Positions 46,301-55,400 are shown, numbered from the stretch's first letter. The stretch: DNA of 64,000 nt from Flavobacterium nackdongense (GCF_004355225.1 NZ_CP037933.1:186001-250000); one strand, 5' to 3'. Made by a program: numbers and translations. The notes: a model not told the origin generated them from the letters alone.

Positions 46301-48514
46301 TTGAAATACAAGATTCTATTTGTTTTTTTTGTATTCTTCGGTCTATTCAATTCTTGTAAATCGGAATACCAGTACGACGATGCGCTACGGTTTATCGATC
46401 CGCAAATTGGCGGGGTGGCGCCGCTATTGAAGCCCACCAAAACAAGAATGCATATTCCCAATGCGATGGTGAGAGTCAATCCGGAACGAAAGGATTATCG
46501 CGACGATCAAATCCGGTCTTTTCCGCTTACGGCCTACAATCATCGAGGTGACGGTATTTTTAATTTTTTACCTGTTTCGGGCAATTTACCTCTTAACAAA
46601 GAGCCCATTTCGGCTTGGGATCAGGAATTAGAGCAAGCTTCACCGTTTTATTACTCCACTTGGCTCGAAGATTTTGATATTACACTAGAATATGCTCCCG
46701 GAGAAAAAGCAGGTTTTTATCGATTCAATTATAAAAATGCAAAAGACAAAAAAGTATTCCTCAAAGATTTGAACGGTACCGATTGGCAGTTGAATGCCGA
46801 AGGGGATTTGGTTGGCGACTTGGTGTTCAAAGAAATGAAAGCTTACGCCTACGTTAAATTAGATGTACCTGCCACCTTAAGTCAAGTAAAAGTTAGTCCA
46901 CAGGGGGTTAATACTTGGCTAACTTGGGCAGATGCTTCACCGCAACAAATTAATATGAAATACGGAATTTCTTATATTAGTTTGGAGCAAGCCAAGCGAA
47001 ATTTATCAAATGAAATTCCCGATTGGGATTTCGAAAAAGTTAAAGCGAATGCCCGTAAGCAATGGCAAAATTTGACCAATTTGATTCAGGTCGAAGGAGG
47101 AACGGAGGCTAATAAACGTTCCTTTTACACCGCTTTATATCGTAGTTCCGAACGAATGGTCAACATCAGCGAAGAACAAAAATATTATAGCAGTTATGAT
47201 AAAAAAGTGCATACAGATTCCAAGAATTTTTATGTAGATGATGCTATTTGGGACACCTTTTTGGCGGTGCATCCACTTCGAACTATTTTTAATCCACAAA
47301 TGGAATCGGATATGATTTCGTCCTACGTTCGAATGTTCGAACAATGGGGCTGGATGCCGCAATTTCCGCAAGTGCACGGCGAGACCGTCCCGATGAATGG
47401 ATTCCATTCGACCATTATGGTATTGGATGCTTACCGAAAAGGGCTGAAAAACATAGATTACGAAAAGGCCTATGAGGGTATGAAAAAGAATGCTTTACAG
47501 CAAACAATGGTGCCTTGGCGTTCGGATGTCGCTTGCGAATTAGATCAGTTTTATGCCGAGAAAGGGTACTTTCCCGCCTTGCGTCCGGGCGAAGTTGAAA
47601 CGGTTCCATTGGTACATCCTTTCGAGAAAAGACAAGCTGTCGCGGTAACCTTGGCGCACAGTTATGATGATTGGGCTTTGGCTCAGATGGCATTAGAATT
47701 AGGCAAAAAAGAAGATTATCAGTATTTCTTGGCAAGAGCTACAAATTACAAAAACTTGTATTGGAAAGAAAAAGGATTCTTTATGCCAAAAGATAAAGAT
47801 GGAAACTGGATCGATATCGACCCTAAATTCGACGGTGGAATGGGAGGTCGTGATTATTACGATGAAAATAACGGTTGGACTTATTTGTGGAACGTACAAC
47901 AAGACATTCCTGGTCTTCAAAAATTAATGGGAGGTAAAACGGTGTTCAAAGATAGATTGGATCAGCTTTTTAGAGAAGATTTAGGAAGAAGTAATTATGA
48001 ATTGTATGCCAAATTTCCTGATTTTACAGGCATTGTAGGGCAATTTTCTATGGGAAACCAACCGAGCTTTCATATTCCTTATTTGTACAATTTTACAGAC
48101 TCCCCTTGGAAAACCCAAAAAAAAATTAGGATGCTTTTAAACACTTGGTTCAAAGACAATATTTTTGGAATGCCTGGTGATGAAGATGGTGGCGCTACAT
48201 CCGCTTTTGTGGTTTTCTCAGCTATGGGTTTTTATCCTATTACCCCCGGACTGCCTATTTACACTATCGGTAGCCCTTGGTTCACCAAATCAACCTTGCA
48301 ACTTCCTGAGGGTAAAAAATTCATTATTTCGGCTCCAAAGTGCTCCGAAACCAACAAATACATTCAAAGCGCCAAATTGAACGGAAAAACTTTAGATGGA
48401 CCTTGGTTTACCCATAATGATATTGTCAAGGGTGGAATTTTAGAACTAGAAATGGGAGCGTATCCCAATAAAGAATGGGGGAGCGATCCGAAAAGTATTC
48501 CAGCAATTTTTTGA
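46301..48514 (+). CDS. GH92-family glycosidase lipoprotein, divergent subgroup (second of tandem pair), TTG start
   Basis: A 737-residue lipoprotein. No ATG fits: the signal peptide (KYKILFVFFVFFGLFNSC, lipidated Cys19) is only complete from the TTG at 46301, so a TTG start is likely. It shares the subgroup features of the preceding gene: FIDPQIGGVAPLLKPTKTRM and IPNAMVRVNPERKDYRDD at the N-terminus, DENNGWTYLWNVQQDIPGLQ, MGNQPSFHIPYLYNFTDSPWKT and GDEDGGATSAFVVFSAMGFYPITPG. The two genes thus look like a tandem duplication with split localisation: one soluble, one lipid-anchored. Expected substrate is an alpha-mannoside trimmed from the non-reducing end. A strong terminator follows. Confidence 0.88.
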   Translation: MKYKILFVFFVFFGLFNSCKSEYQYDDALRFIDPQIGGVAPLLKPTKTRMHIPNAMVRVNPERKDYRDDQIRSFPLTAYNHRGDGIFNFLPVSGNLPLNKEPISAWDQELEQASPFYYSTWLEDFDITLEYAPGEKAGFYRFNYKNAKDKKVFLKDLNGTDWQLNAEGDLVGDLVFKEMKAYAYVKLDVPATLSQVKVSPQGVNTWLTWADASPQQINMKYGISYISLEQAKRNLSNEIPDWDFEKVKANARKQWQNLTNLIQVEGGTEANKRSFYTALYRSSERMVNISEEQKYYSSYDKKVHTDSKNFYVDDAIWDTFLAVHPLRTIFNPQMESDMISSYVRMFEQWGWMPQFPQVHGETVPMNGFHSTIMVLDAYRKGLKNIDYEKAYEGMKKNALQQTMVPWRSDVACELDQFYAEKGYFPALRPGEVETVPLVHPFEKRQAVAVTLAHSYDDWALAQMALELGKKEDYQYFLARATNYKNLYWKEKGFFMPKDKDGNWIDIDPKFDGGMGGRDYYDENNGWTYLWNVQQDIPGLQKLMGGKTVFKDRLDQLFREDLGRSNYELYAKFPDFTGIVGQFSMGNQPSFHIPYLYNFTDSPWKTQKKIRMLLNTWFKDNIFGMPGDEDGGATSAFVVFSAMGFYPITPGLPIYTIGSPWFTKSTLQLPEGKKFIISAPKCSETNKYIQSAKLNGKTLDGPWFTHNDIVKGGILELEMGAYPNKEWGSDPKSIPAIF

Positions 48515-48642
48515 CTGGAGCAAGGCAGTGAAATAAGTACTATTGTGGATGGGAGCGCAAAGAGTGAAGTAGGGTGTGATATTCGAGTTGCGCTGTTTGC
48601 AGTACTAAACTAGAAGTTAGGTGTTTGTATTTATAATAGGTG

Positions 48643-48688
48643 AAAATCTGTAACGATCTGAGGTAAAGATTGTTGCAGATTTTTTTTG
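48643..48688 (+). terminator. Strong terminator closing PUL 2
   Basis: The arms AAAATCTGTAACGATCT and AGATTGTTGCAGATTTT form a 17-bp stem with two G-U pairs and a 7-base loop, followed by Ts to 48687. It lies about 130 bases after the GH92 stop. With the nirB promoter it accounts for the 352-base gap 48515-48866; I see no gene in the rest. Confidence 0.85.
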
Positions 48689-48804
48689 TTTATATCGTAT
48701 TGTAATACGTTGTTACTAAGTTTTCCATTGAATTACCGCTTAAATTTCTGTCATCACAGCGGATGGACTGATCTATTTAAAAATAAATCCTGTTTTTTTT
48801 CTAA

Positions 48805-48857
48805 ATTAAGTATCAATATTAAGTATTTATACGTATGTTTGCGTAATAATACTTAAT
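48805..48857 (+). promoter_or_regulatory. nirB promoter with three ATTAAGTAT sites
   Basis: TATGTTTG (48834-48841) fits the TAnnTTTG box, but no TTG box sits at the right distance, as expected for an activator-dependent promoter. ATTAAGTAT occurs directly at 48805-48813 and 48818-48826 (13 bases apart), and inverted as ATACTTAAT at 48849-48857. The same motif flanks the promoters of the response regulator and the NarK-type gene, so it is a candidate binding site of that regulator. Confidence 0.55.
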
Positions 48858-48866
48858 TTTTATATT

Positions 48867-51374
48867 ATGATTAAAGTTATAGTAGTCGGAAACGGCATGG
48901 TAGGCTATAAGTTTTGCGAAAAATTTATCGCAAAATCAGGTCAAGAAAAATTTCAAATCACAGTATTTGGCGAAGAGCCAAGACGCGCTTACGACCGAGT
49001 TCATTTGAGCGAATACTTCGCCGGCAAGAGCGCCGACGATTTGTCTATGTCAACTTCTGCTTGGTATGAAGAAAATAATATAATTTTAAACACATCAGAA
49101 TTAGTACTCAAGATCGATAGGGTCAACAAAACGATTGTCACACATTTAGAAAAATCGTACAAGTACGACTACTTAGTTTTGGCCACGGGTTCTTCCGCTT
49201 TTGTTCCGCCAATTCCTGGAGTAGAAAAAGAAGGTGTTTTTGTGTACCGAACCATCGAGGATTTGGACGCTATTATGGCCTACGCCAAAAAAATAAAACA
49301 AAATGGAGCAACCGAAGCTGCGGTATTGGGTGGCGGTTTACTTGGTCTTGAAGCTGCAAAAGCAGTTCGTGACTTGGGGTTGAATCCGCACGTTGTGGAA
49401 TTCGCTCCACGATTGATGCCAAGACAATTAGACAAAGGCGCTAGCGATATGCTTCAATCTAAAATTGAGGAACTCCATATTGGGATTCACCTCAACAAAG
49501 CAACCCAATATATCGATGGTGAAAATAGTATCAAAGGGATGATGTTTGCCAATGATGAATTACTAAAAGTAGATATGTTGGTAATTTCGGCAGGAATAAA
49601 ACCGCGTGACGAACTCGCAAGAGTTTCTGGATTAGTGGTCGGAGAACGCGGCGGTGTTCTGGTCAATAATACCATGCAAACATCAGATCCTTTTATTTAC
49701 GCTATTGGTGAAGTGGCGTTGTATAACCAAATGATTTATGGTCTTGTAGCTCCGGGTTACGAAATGGCCGATGTAGCTGCCGAGCAAATTCTGGGTGGCG
49801 ATAAAGCAATGAGAGAAACCATCGATATGTCTACTCAATTGAAATTAATTGGAGTAGAAGTAGCCAGTTTTGGTGATCCTTTTATTGAAAATGACGATGT
49901 GGTTGCCATCGTTTTCGAAAATAAATTCAGTGGTATTTACAAAAGAATCAATGTAACCAAAGATGGTAAAACGCTTCTTGGCGGCATTCTGGTAGGAGAT
50001 TCATCCGATTATAATGGATTGTTTCAAATTTATAGCAATGCGATGGCCTTACCTCCAAATCCTGAAGATTTAATTTTAGGTTCAAGAGGTGGTGAAGGTT
50101 CTACTATGGGAAGCGCGATGGATTTGCCTGATACCGCCGTAATTTGTTCTTGTGAGAATGTAACTAAAGGAAGTATTTGCTGCGCGATTACCGATGGTAG
50201 TTGCGAAACTTTATCTGATGTAGTCAAATTGACCAAAGCAACATCAGGTTGCGGAGGTTGCAAACCAATGGTGGTCGACTTGGTCAAGGCAGCTCAAAAA
50301 TCAATTGGGAAAGAAATAAAAGAGAGTATTTGCGAGCATTTTCATTTTACCCGACAAGAATTATTCGATATTGTAAAAATCAATAAATACACTAATTATT
50401 ACGAGGTAATCGATCATCACGGAAGTGGCGATGGTTGCGAGGTGTGTAAACCCGTTGTAGCCTCTATTTTCTCCAGTATTTATAACGATACGGCCAATAA
50501 ACACGTGACAACTCAAGATACTAATGATAGATTTTTGGCCAATATTCAGCGAAACGGAACTTATTCTGTCGTTCCAAGAGTAGCTGCTGGCGAGATTACA
50601 CCTGAGAAATTGATCGTTATTGGTCAAGTAGCCCAACAATTTAATTTATATACCAAAATTACAGGAGCACAACGTGTCGATTTATTTGGCGCACACGTTA
50701 GTGATTTGCCCGAAATTTGGCGAATTCTTATCGAAAATGGTTTCGAAAGTGGTCACGCTTACGGAAAATCGTTACGAGCGGTCAAAAGTTGCGTCGGAAA
50801 TGCTTGGTGTCGCTATGGTATGGATGACAGCACCACTTTTGCAATCGAATTGGAAAATAGATACAAGGGCATTCGTTCACCGCACAAGTTAAAAGGCGGG
50901 GTTTCGGCTTGTATTCGCGAATGTGCCGAGGCGAGAGGAAAAGATTTTGGAGTGATTGCTGTCGAAGGCGGTTGGAATTTGTACATCTGCGGAAACGGTG
51001 GTGCCAATCCGAAACACGCAGTTTTATTAGCAGAACAAATTGACAAAGAAACCGTTTTTAAGTATATGGATCGTTTTCTGATGTACTATATCCGTACTGC
51101 CGGGCCTTTGGTAAGAACATCAACTTGGTTAGAAAAGCTCGACGGAGGTTTAGATTATTTGAAAGAAGTGATTATTCATGACCGCATCGGCATCTGCGAA
51201 GCTTTAGAAGCGGAAATGGCATCCTTGATTGGAACCTTCGAATGCGAATGGAAACAAGTGCTCGAAAAACCAAGATTGATGAAACGATTCAGCCATTTTG
51301 TGAATTCTGACGACAAAGACGATAACATCGAATACGTTCCGTTACGAGATCAAAAAATGCCAAAACCTTGGTAA
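48867..51374 (+). CDS. nirB: Assimilatory NADH-dependent nitrite reductase large subunit
   Basis: An 835-residue cytoplasmic enzyme that reduces nitrite to ammonium with NADH. The N-terminal FAD/NAD domain (about 1-400) has VVGNGMVGYKF, LATGSSAFVPPIPG, AAVLGGGLLGLEAAKA and IYAIGEVALYNQ. The bacterioferritin-associated-ferredoxin-like [2Fe-2S] module has CSCENVT and CGGCKP (about 428-465). A second BFD-like segment contains CEVCKP. The sulfite/nitrite reductase half holds the siroheme/[4Fe-4S] cysteines in KSCVGNAWCRYG and SACIRECAEA. Length and order match NirB. It heads the cluster nirB-nirD-DUF4202-sensor kinase, with the NarK-type transporter further on; no nitrate reductase gene is in the window. 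Confidence 0.97.
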   Translation: MIKVIVVGNGMVGYKFCEKFIAKSGQEKFQITVFGEEPRRAYDRVHLSEYFAGKSADDLSMSTSAWYEENNIILNTSELVLKIDRVNKTIVTHLEKSYKYDYLVLATGSSAFVPPIPGVEKEGVFVYRTIEDLDAIMAYAKKIKQNGATEAAVLGGGLLGLEAAKAVRDLGLNPHVVEFAPRLMPRQLDKGASDMLQSKIEELHIGIHLNKATQYIDGENSIKGMMFANDELLKVDMLVISAGIKPRDELARVSGLVVGERGGVLVNNTMQTSDPFIYAIGEVALYNQMIYGLVAPGYEMADVAAEQILGGDKAMRETIDMSTQLKLIGVEVASFGDPFIENDDVVAIVFENKFSGIYKRINVTKDGKTLLGGILVGDSSDYNGLFQIYSNAMALPPNPEDLILGSRGGEGSTMGSAMDLPDTAVICSCENVTKGSICCAITDGSCETLSDVVKLTKATSGCGGCKPMVVDLVKAAQKSIGKEIKESICEHFHFTRQELFDIVKINKYTNYYEVIDHHGSGDGCEVCKPVVASIFSSIYNDTANKHVTTQDTNDRFLANIQRNGTYSVVPRVAAGEITPEKLIVIGQVAQQFNLYTKITGAQRVDLFGAHVSDLPEIWRILIENGFESGHAYGKSLRAVKSCVGNAWCRYGMDDSTTFAIELENRYKGIRSPHKLKGGVSACIRECAEARGKDFGVIAVEGGWNLYICGNGGANPKHAVLLAEQIDKETVFKYMDRFLMYYIRTAGPLVRTSTWLEKLDGGLDYLKEVIIHDRIGICEALEAEMASLIGTFECEWKQVLEKPRLMKRFSHFVNSDDKDDNIEYVPLRDQKMPKPW

Positions 51375-51516
51375 ATATCCACTTGACTTGCTACAAAAAA
51401 GCAGTGATAACTACTTAAATTCAATCAAATTCTTTCCAAAACTACTTCAACGGCTTGATAGTCTTTCGCAATTAAATAAGAAGTTGGAGTATTGGAAAGA
51501 TAAAATATATTAAAAA

Positions 51517-51894
51517 ATGGAAAACCTAATAAACGAATACCAATCAGTTGCAATTGAAGATGTTAAAGTCTGGTTCAAAGCCGGCACATTAAAAGATTTT
51601 CCAAGCAATAGAGGAGGGTGTATCAAATATAAAAACAAACAAATTGCCGTTTTTAACTTCGAAAGAAGAAACGAATGGTATGCGTGTCAAAACGCTTGCC
51701 CACATAAAATGGAAATGGTTTTGTCCAGAGGAATGACCGGATCTGCTGATGGTGTACCCAAAATAGCTTGCCCTATGCACAAAAAAACTTTTTCACTTGT
51801 GGATGGTTCCAACCTGAATGGCGAAGAATATTCAATTGCCACTTATCCTGTAAAAGTAGTCGATGAAGAAGTATTCGTTGGCTTTTTGGAATAA
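51517..51894 (+). CDS. nirD: Nitrite reductase small subunit with intact Rieske motif
   Basis: A 125-residue partner of NirB with a Rieske-like fold. Many NirD proteins, such as that of E. coli, have lost the cluster ligands. Here they are present: CPH (C-x-H) in QNACPHKMEMVLSRG and CPMH (C-x-x-H) in KIACPMHKKTFSL, so a [2Fe-2S] cluster can bind. The protein therefore probably moves electrons rather than only stabilising NirB. It lies 142 bases after nirB and 35 bases before the DUF4202 gene. Confidence 0.93.
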   Translation: MENLINEYQSVAIEDVKVWFKAGTLKDFPSNRGGCIKYKNKQIAVFNFERRNEWYACQNACPHKMEMVLSRGMTGSADGVPKIACPMHKKTFSLVDGSNLNGEEYSIATYPVKVVDEEVFVGFLE

Positions 51895-51929
51895 TTGTGT
51901 ATCTTTGAATTTAAACAATTCAAATCCTA

Positions 51930-52511
51930 ATGACACAATTTCAGAACGCCAGTGCGTGGATTGATGCCGAAAATGCTCAAGATCCGAACAGCGAAATATA
52001 CCAATCTAAAGCACATCCAAAAGAGCTTTTATATTCGAATAGAATGTATGAACGGTTGATGGATTTTTGTCCAAACGCTTCAGAACAAGTTCAAATAGCA
52101 TCCAAAGCGCAACACATTTGCCGCTGGAAAATGCCTCGCGAATCTTATCCGATGGATCGTGTGGGTTATTTGAAATGGCGGGAAGAATTGAAAAAATTTC
52201 ACGCACAAACTACAGCCCAAATTTTGGCGAAAGCCGGATATTCTGACGAATTTATTGACAGAGTTTCATTTCTTATCGAAAAAAAATTACTCAAAAAAGA
52301 CACCGAAACCCAACTCCTCGAAGACGTTATTTGTCTCGTTTTTTTGGAATTCTATTTTGACCCTTTTGTACAAAAACACAACAGAGAAAAAATGAAAAAT
52401 ATTATTCTAAAAACTTGGAATAAAATGTCCGAATTGGGTCAGCAAGAAGCCTTAAAAATCAATTTCAGCCAAGACAATTTGCAGTTGATAAAGGAAGCGC
52501 TAGGGCTATAA
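51930..52511 (+). CDS. DUF4202 protein of the nitrite cluster
   Basis: A 193-residue cytoplasmic protein. Typical DUF4202 segments are SAWIDAENAQDPN, KELLYSNRMYERLMDFCPNASE, QHICRWKMPRESYPMDRVGYLKWREELKKFHA and LEDVICLVFLEFYFDPF. The family has no established function that I know; it is mostly helical and is often found near nitrite or nitrate genes. His, Arg and Asp residues in the central part recall an HD-type metal site, which is only a guess. It starts 35 bases after nirD, ends 12 bases before the kinase start, and is surely co-transcribed. Confidence 0.85.
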   Translation: MTQFQNASAWIDAENAQDPNSEIYQSKAHPKELLYSNRMYERLMDFCPNASEQVQIASKAQHICRWKMPRESYPMDRVGYLKWREELKKFHAQTTAQILAKAGYSDEFIDRVSFLIEKKLLKKDTETQLLEDVICLVFLEFYFDPFVQKHNREKMKNIILKTWNKMSELGQQEALKINFSQDNLQLIKEALGL

Positions 52512-52523
52512 ATCCAGTTGGTA

Positions 52524-54332
52524 ATGGAAAACGAAAGCAAAGAGATTGTCGATATTGTAAAATTCAAAAAGTTGAGGCGATTGTATATTTTCGCTTTGCT
52601 AACGATTGCTATAACGGTAATTTTGAGCCAAATCCTTATTCAATACAATCTGTACAATCAATTAAGTGATTCTAGAATTATCAATATTTCAGGTAAGCAG
52701 CGAATGCTCAGTCAAAAATTGACCAAAGAAATTTTAATATTAAATTTCGTTCCTAAAGTTCAAAGGGATGCCAAAGAAATCGAACGTGTCAATGACATTC
52801 TTGCCTTATGGCAATTCAATCAAAACGCTTTAGAAAAAGGCAATGACAGCTTGCGGTTTCCAAAGGAAAAAAGCGCGGAACTTTCCAATTTGTTTGAAGG
52901 AATTCAGCCCAATTTTAATGCTATAGCTAAGGCTGCCGAAGCATTTCTCCAAAATAAAAAACTTGGACTTGGGGAGAAAAAAAACCAACAGTTGCTTCAA
53001 ACAATACTCCAAAACGAGCCTATTTTTCTCGAAAAAATGAACCAAATTGTCGGGCAATACGACCAAGAAGCGCTCGAGAAAGTTACCTTACAAAGTAAAA
53101 CCGAGTACGGAATTTTAGTTTTCACACTGCTGGTCTTGCTTTTGGAATTTCTTTTTATTTTCAGACCAACGAATAATAAAGTAGAAATGCTCATTTCTAA
53201 ACTTTTATTTTCAGAAAAGAAAGCGTTAAAACTGGCACACGATACCGAGGTCATCAGTGAAGCAAAGGAAAATTCGGTAAAAGAATTGAAATCGCTAAAT
53301 TATGCGATGGAAAACACCTTGCTCTATTGCCGAGTTGCTCCTAATGGTGCTATTATTCATATTGGAGAAAAATTCTCCAAACTGTTACAATACAATCCGT
53401 TTATTTCTGACAAAACTTTTGCTGAGGCATTAACTTCGGTTGAAAAAGAGCAAAACTATATCAATCAAATTATTCTCGAAAAACAGCGAACCGGCTGGCA
53501 GGGCGAGATTAATATTACGACCAAAAACGAGCAATCTATTTGGCTCGACCTATCGATGGTTCCAGTGACCATCAAGAACGATGAATCGGAATTGTTGGTG
53601 ATTTGCTTTGACATCACCGAACGAAAAAAAGCAGAACAAGAAGTCGATCGATTGAATAAACAAAATACAGACGATAAACTCAATCAGCAAAAAATTATTT
53701 CAAGTAAGATTGTCGAAAACCAAGAAAACGAACAAAATCGAATTGCCAAAGAAATACACGATGGCATCGGACAAATGCTTACAGGTTTGAAATTTAGCCT
53801 TGAAAGCATTAATTTAGAAGACAAAGACAAGGCAGAACAAAAAATAGAATACCTCAAAAAATTGTCCCTAGACATCATCAAAGGAGTTCGAACCGCCACC
53901 TTCAACTTGATGCCACCTGAATTGAGCGATCACGGAATTGTTCCCTCGCTGCTCAAACTGACGCAAGAATTATCGAAGCTAACAGGAAAGGAAATTCTGT
54001 TCTACAACAAAACTGATTTTGACCAACGATTGGACTCCTTAGTCGAAATCAATATGTATCGATTGACGCAGGAAGCGATTAATAATGCCTTGAAATATGC
54101 CGATTCTTCGCATATTATTGTGCAACTCTCGCACAGTCCCACACTTTTGAGCATCATCATCGATGATAACGGCAAAGGATTTGATGTTACTTCAGTGGAT
54201 AAAAAGAGAAACAGTGAATCCGGAATGGGCTTGCTGTTTATGAAGGAAAGAATTCAATACATCAATGGTCGGGTGTTTTTTAATTCCATCCCGGGCGAAG
54301 GCACCCGAATTACGTTTAATATTCCGATTTAA
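52524..54332 (+). CDS. NarX-like membrane sensor histidine kinase (HisKA_3 type)
   Basis: A 602-residue inner-membrane kinase. The ATG at 52524 is preferred over the TTG at 52518. Two membrane helices lie at about 20-41 and 197-215, enclosing a periplasmic PilJ-type helical domain. Directly after the first helix, RIINISGKQRMLSQKL (51-66) matches the P-box pattern I-N-x-[AS]-G-x-x-R-M-x-S through which NarX/NarQ bind nitrate. A PAS-like domain (about 265-375), a HisKA_3 dimerisation helix with phospho-His412 in AKEIHDGIGQ, and an HATPase domain ending EGTRITFNIPI follow. It belongs to the nirB operon and is followed by a NarL-family regulator, so it most likely senses nitrate or nitrite to control this cluster (inference). 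Confidence 0.92.
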   Translation: MENESKEIVDIVKFKKLRRLYIFALLTIAITVILSQILIQYNLYNQLSDSRIINISGKQRMLSQKLTKEILILNFVPKVQRDAKEIERVNDILALWQFNQNALEKGNDSLRFPKEKSAELSNLFEGIQPNFNAIAKAAEAFLQNKKLGLGEKKNQQLLQTILQNEPIFLEKMNQIVGQYDQEALEKVTLQSKTEYGILVFTLLVLLLEFLFIFRPTNNKVEMLISKLLFSEKKALKLAHDTEVISEAKENSVKELKSLNYAMENTLLYCRVAPNGAIIHIGEKFSKLLQYNPFISDKTFAEALTSVEKEQNYINQIILEKQRTGWQGEINITTKNEQSIWLDLSMVPVTIKNDESELLVICFDITERKKAEQEVDRLNKQNTDDKLNQQKIISSKIVENQENEQNRIAKEIHDGIGQMLTGLKFSLESINLEDKDKAEQKIEYLKKLSLDIIKGVRTATFNLMPPELSDHGIVPSLLKLTQELSKLTGKEILFYNKTDFDQRLDSLVEINMYRLTQEAINNALKYADSSHIIVQLSHSPTLLSIIIDDNGKGFDVTSVDKKRNSESGMGLLFMKERIQYINGRVFFNSIPGEGTRITFNIPI

Positions 54333-54376
54333 GGGTTTATAGTTTGTTGTTTATTGTTTATTGTTGTTTTTGTAAA

Positions 54377-54531
54377 CTCCCATCTCCCATCATCCATCAT
54401 CCATCTCCCATCTCCCATCTTCCATCTCCCATCATCCATCTCCCATCTCCCATCTCCCATCATCCATCTCCCATCATCCATCTCCCATCTTCCATCTCCC
54501 ATCTCCCATCTCCCATCTCCATCATCCATCA
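54377..54531. repeat. Heptamer tandem repeat, about 22 units
   Basis: Between the sensor kinase and regulator genes, 7-base units of the form C[TA][CT]CCAT repeat about 22 times. Only three variants occur: CTCCCAT, CATCCAT and CTTCCAT; one unit is shortened to CTCCAT. Open frames across it on both strands are repeat artefacts. Because seven is not a multiple of three it cannot be a coding repeat. Copy-number change by strand slippage would alter the distance between the kinase end and the regulator promoter. Confidence 0.95.
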
Positions 54532-54551
54532 CCCCACTTAATATCTACAAT

Positions 54552-54633
54552 TTGTTTTATTAATAAAAAATTACGTATATTAGCGTCAGTTATTAGGTTT
54601 TAATACTTAAAAACGAAATCATAAATTAAGTAC
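54552..54633 (+). promoter_or_regulatory. Promoter of the response regulator with TTAAGTA-type sites
   Basis: TTG (54552-54554), a 21-base spacer and TATATTAG (54576-54583) match the Bacteroidota promoter at 7 of 8 positions of the second box. Downstream, AATACTTAA (54602-54610) and ATTAAGTAC (54625-54633) form an outward-facing inverted repeat of the motif also seen at nirB and the NarK-type gene. This suggests the regulator controls its own gene. Confidence 0.5.
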
Positions 54634-54636
54634 ATT

Positions 54637-55296
54637 ATGAGTAATTCAATTAAAGTGGTTTTGGCAGATGATCACGTTTTTGTTAGAGATGGCATCAAAT
54701 CATTATTAGAAAACGAAGCCAATATTGAAGTTGTTGGCGAAGCGACAGATGGTTTAGAGGCATTAATTGCAGTCGAAAACAATCAGCCCGATTTGTTAAT
54801 TCTTGATATTCGTATGCCCAATATGACAGGAATTGAAGTAGTTGAAAAACTCAGAAGCCAAAACAATTTGGTGAAAATTGTAATGCTTTCGATGCACGAA
54901 TCAGAAGAATACGTTTTGAAATCCATCAAAGCAGGTGCCGACGGGTATTTGTTGAAAGGGTCGAGTAAGGAAGAATTTCTGAAAGCCGTCCATACTGTTG
55001 CGGAAGGTGGAAAATATTTTAGCGGTGATATTTCCTCAATTTTGATAGGTCAATTGACTCATCCTACTAGTTTTTCCGATACGAAACAGCCTATTAGTGA
55101 GGAAATGATGATTACCAAAAGAGAAAAAGAAATACTTAGTTTGTTATTGTCTGGTAAAGGAAATAAAGAAATTGCGGAAGCCTTAGACATCAGCAAACGA
55201 ACCGCCGAAGTGCATCGTTTTAATTTGATGAAGAAATTAAAAGTCAAAAACCTTATCGAACTTTCAAATAAGGCATCGGAGTATTCTTTACTATAG
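54637..55296 (+). CDS. NarL/FixJ-family response regulator
   Basis: A 219-residue cytoplasmic DNA-binding regulator. The receiver domain (about 5-120) has the acidic pair in VVLADDHVFVRDG, the phosphoacceptor Asp57 in LLILDIRMPNMTG, and the conserved Lys in LLKGSSKEEF. The C-terminal LuxR-type helix-turn-helix (about 150-215) has TKREKEILSLLLSGKGNKEIAEAL and SKRTAEVHRFNLMKKL. It follows the P-box kinase gene after a heptamer repeat, with its own promoter, and is the likely partner of that kinase. Probable targets are nirB, its own gene and the NarK-type gene (shared ATTAAGTAT sites). Confidence 0.95.
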   Translation: MSNSIKVVLADDHVFVRDGIKSLLENEANIEVVGEATDGLEALIAVENNQPDLLILDIRMPNMTGIEVVEKLRSQNNLVKIVMLSMHESEEYVLKSIKAGADGYLLKGSSKEEFLKAVHTVAEGGKYFSGDISSILIGQLTHPTSFSDTKQPISEEMMITKREKEILSLLLSGKGNKEIAEALDISKRTAEVHRFNLMKKLKVKNLIELSNKASEYSLL

Positions 55297-55400
55297 GGAG
55301 GAACTGAACGCAGTCCAAAAGTGTAGGTAGTATAGAGCAGCTAAATTAAGTGTTGAGTCTTTTCTTATTATCGAAATTGCAATCTCTGTATGTTTTCGAA

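Noticed and set aside
54377..54531. CRISPR array
   Set aside because: Units are seven bases with no spacers and no cas genes nearby; it is a simple tandem repeat.
54329..54563. Open frames on both strands across the heptamer array
   Set aside because: They are translations of the 7-base repeat in different frames, with no start context and no non-repeat coding sequence.
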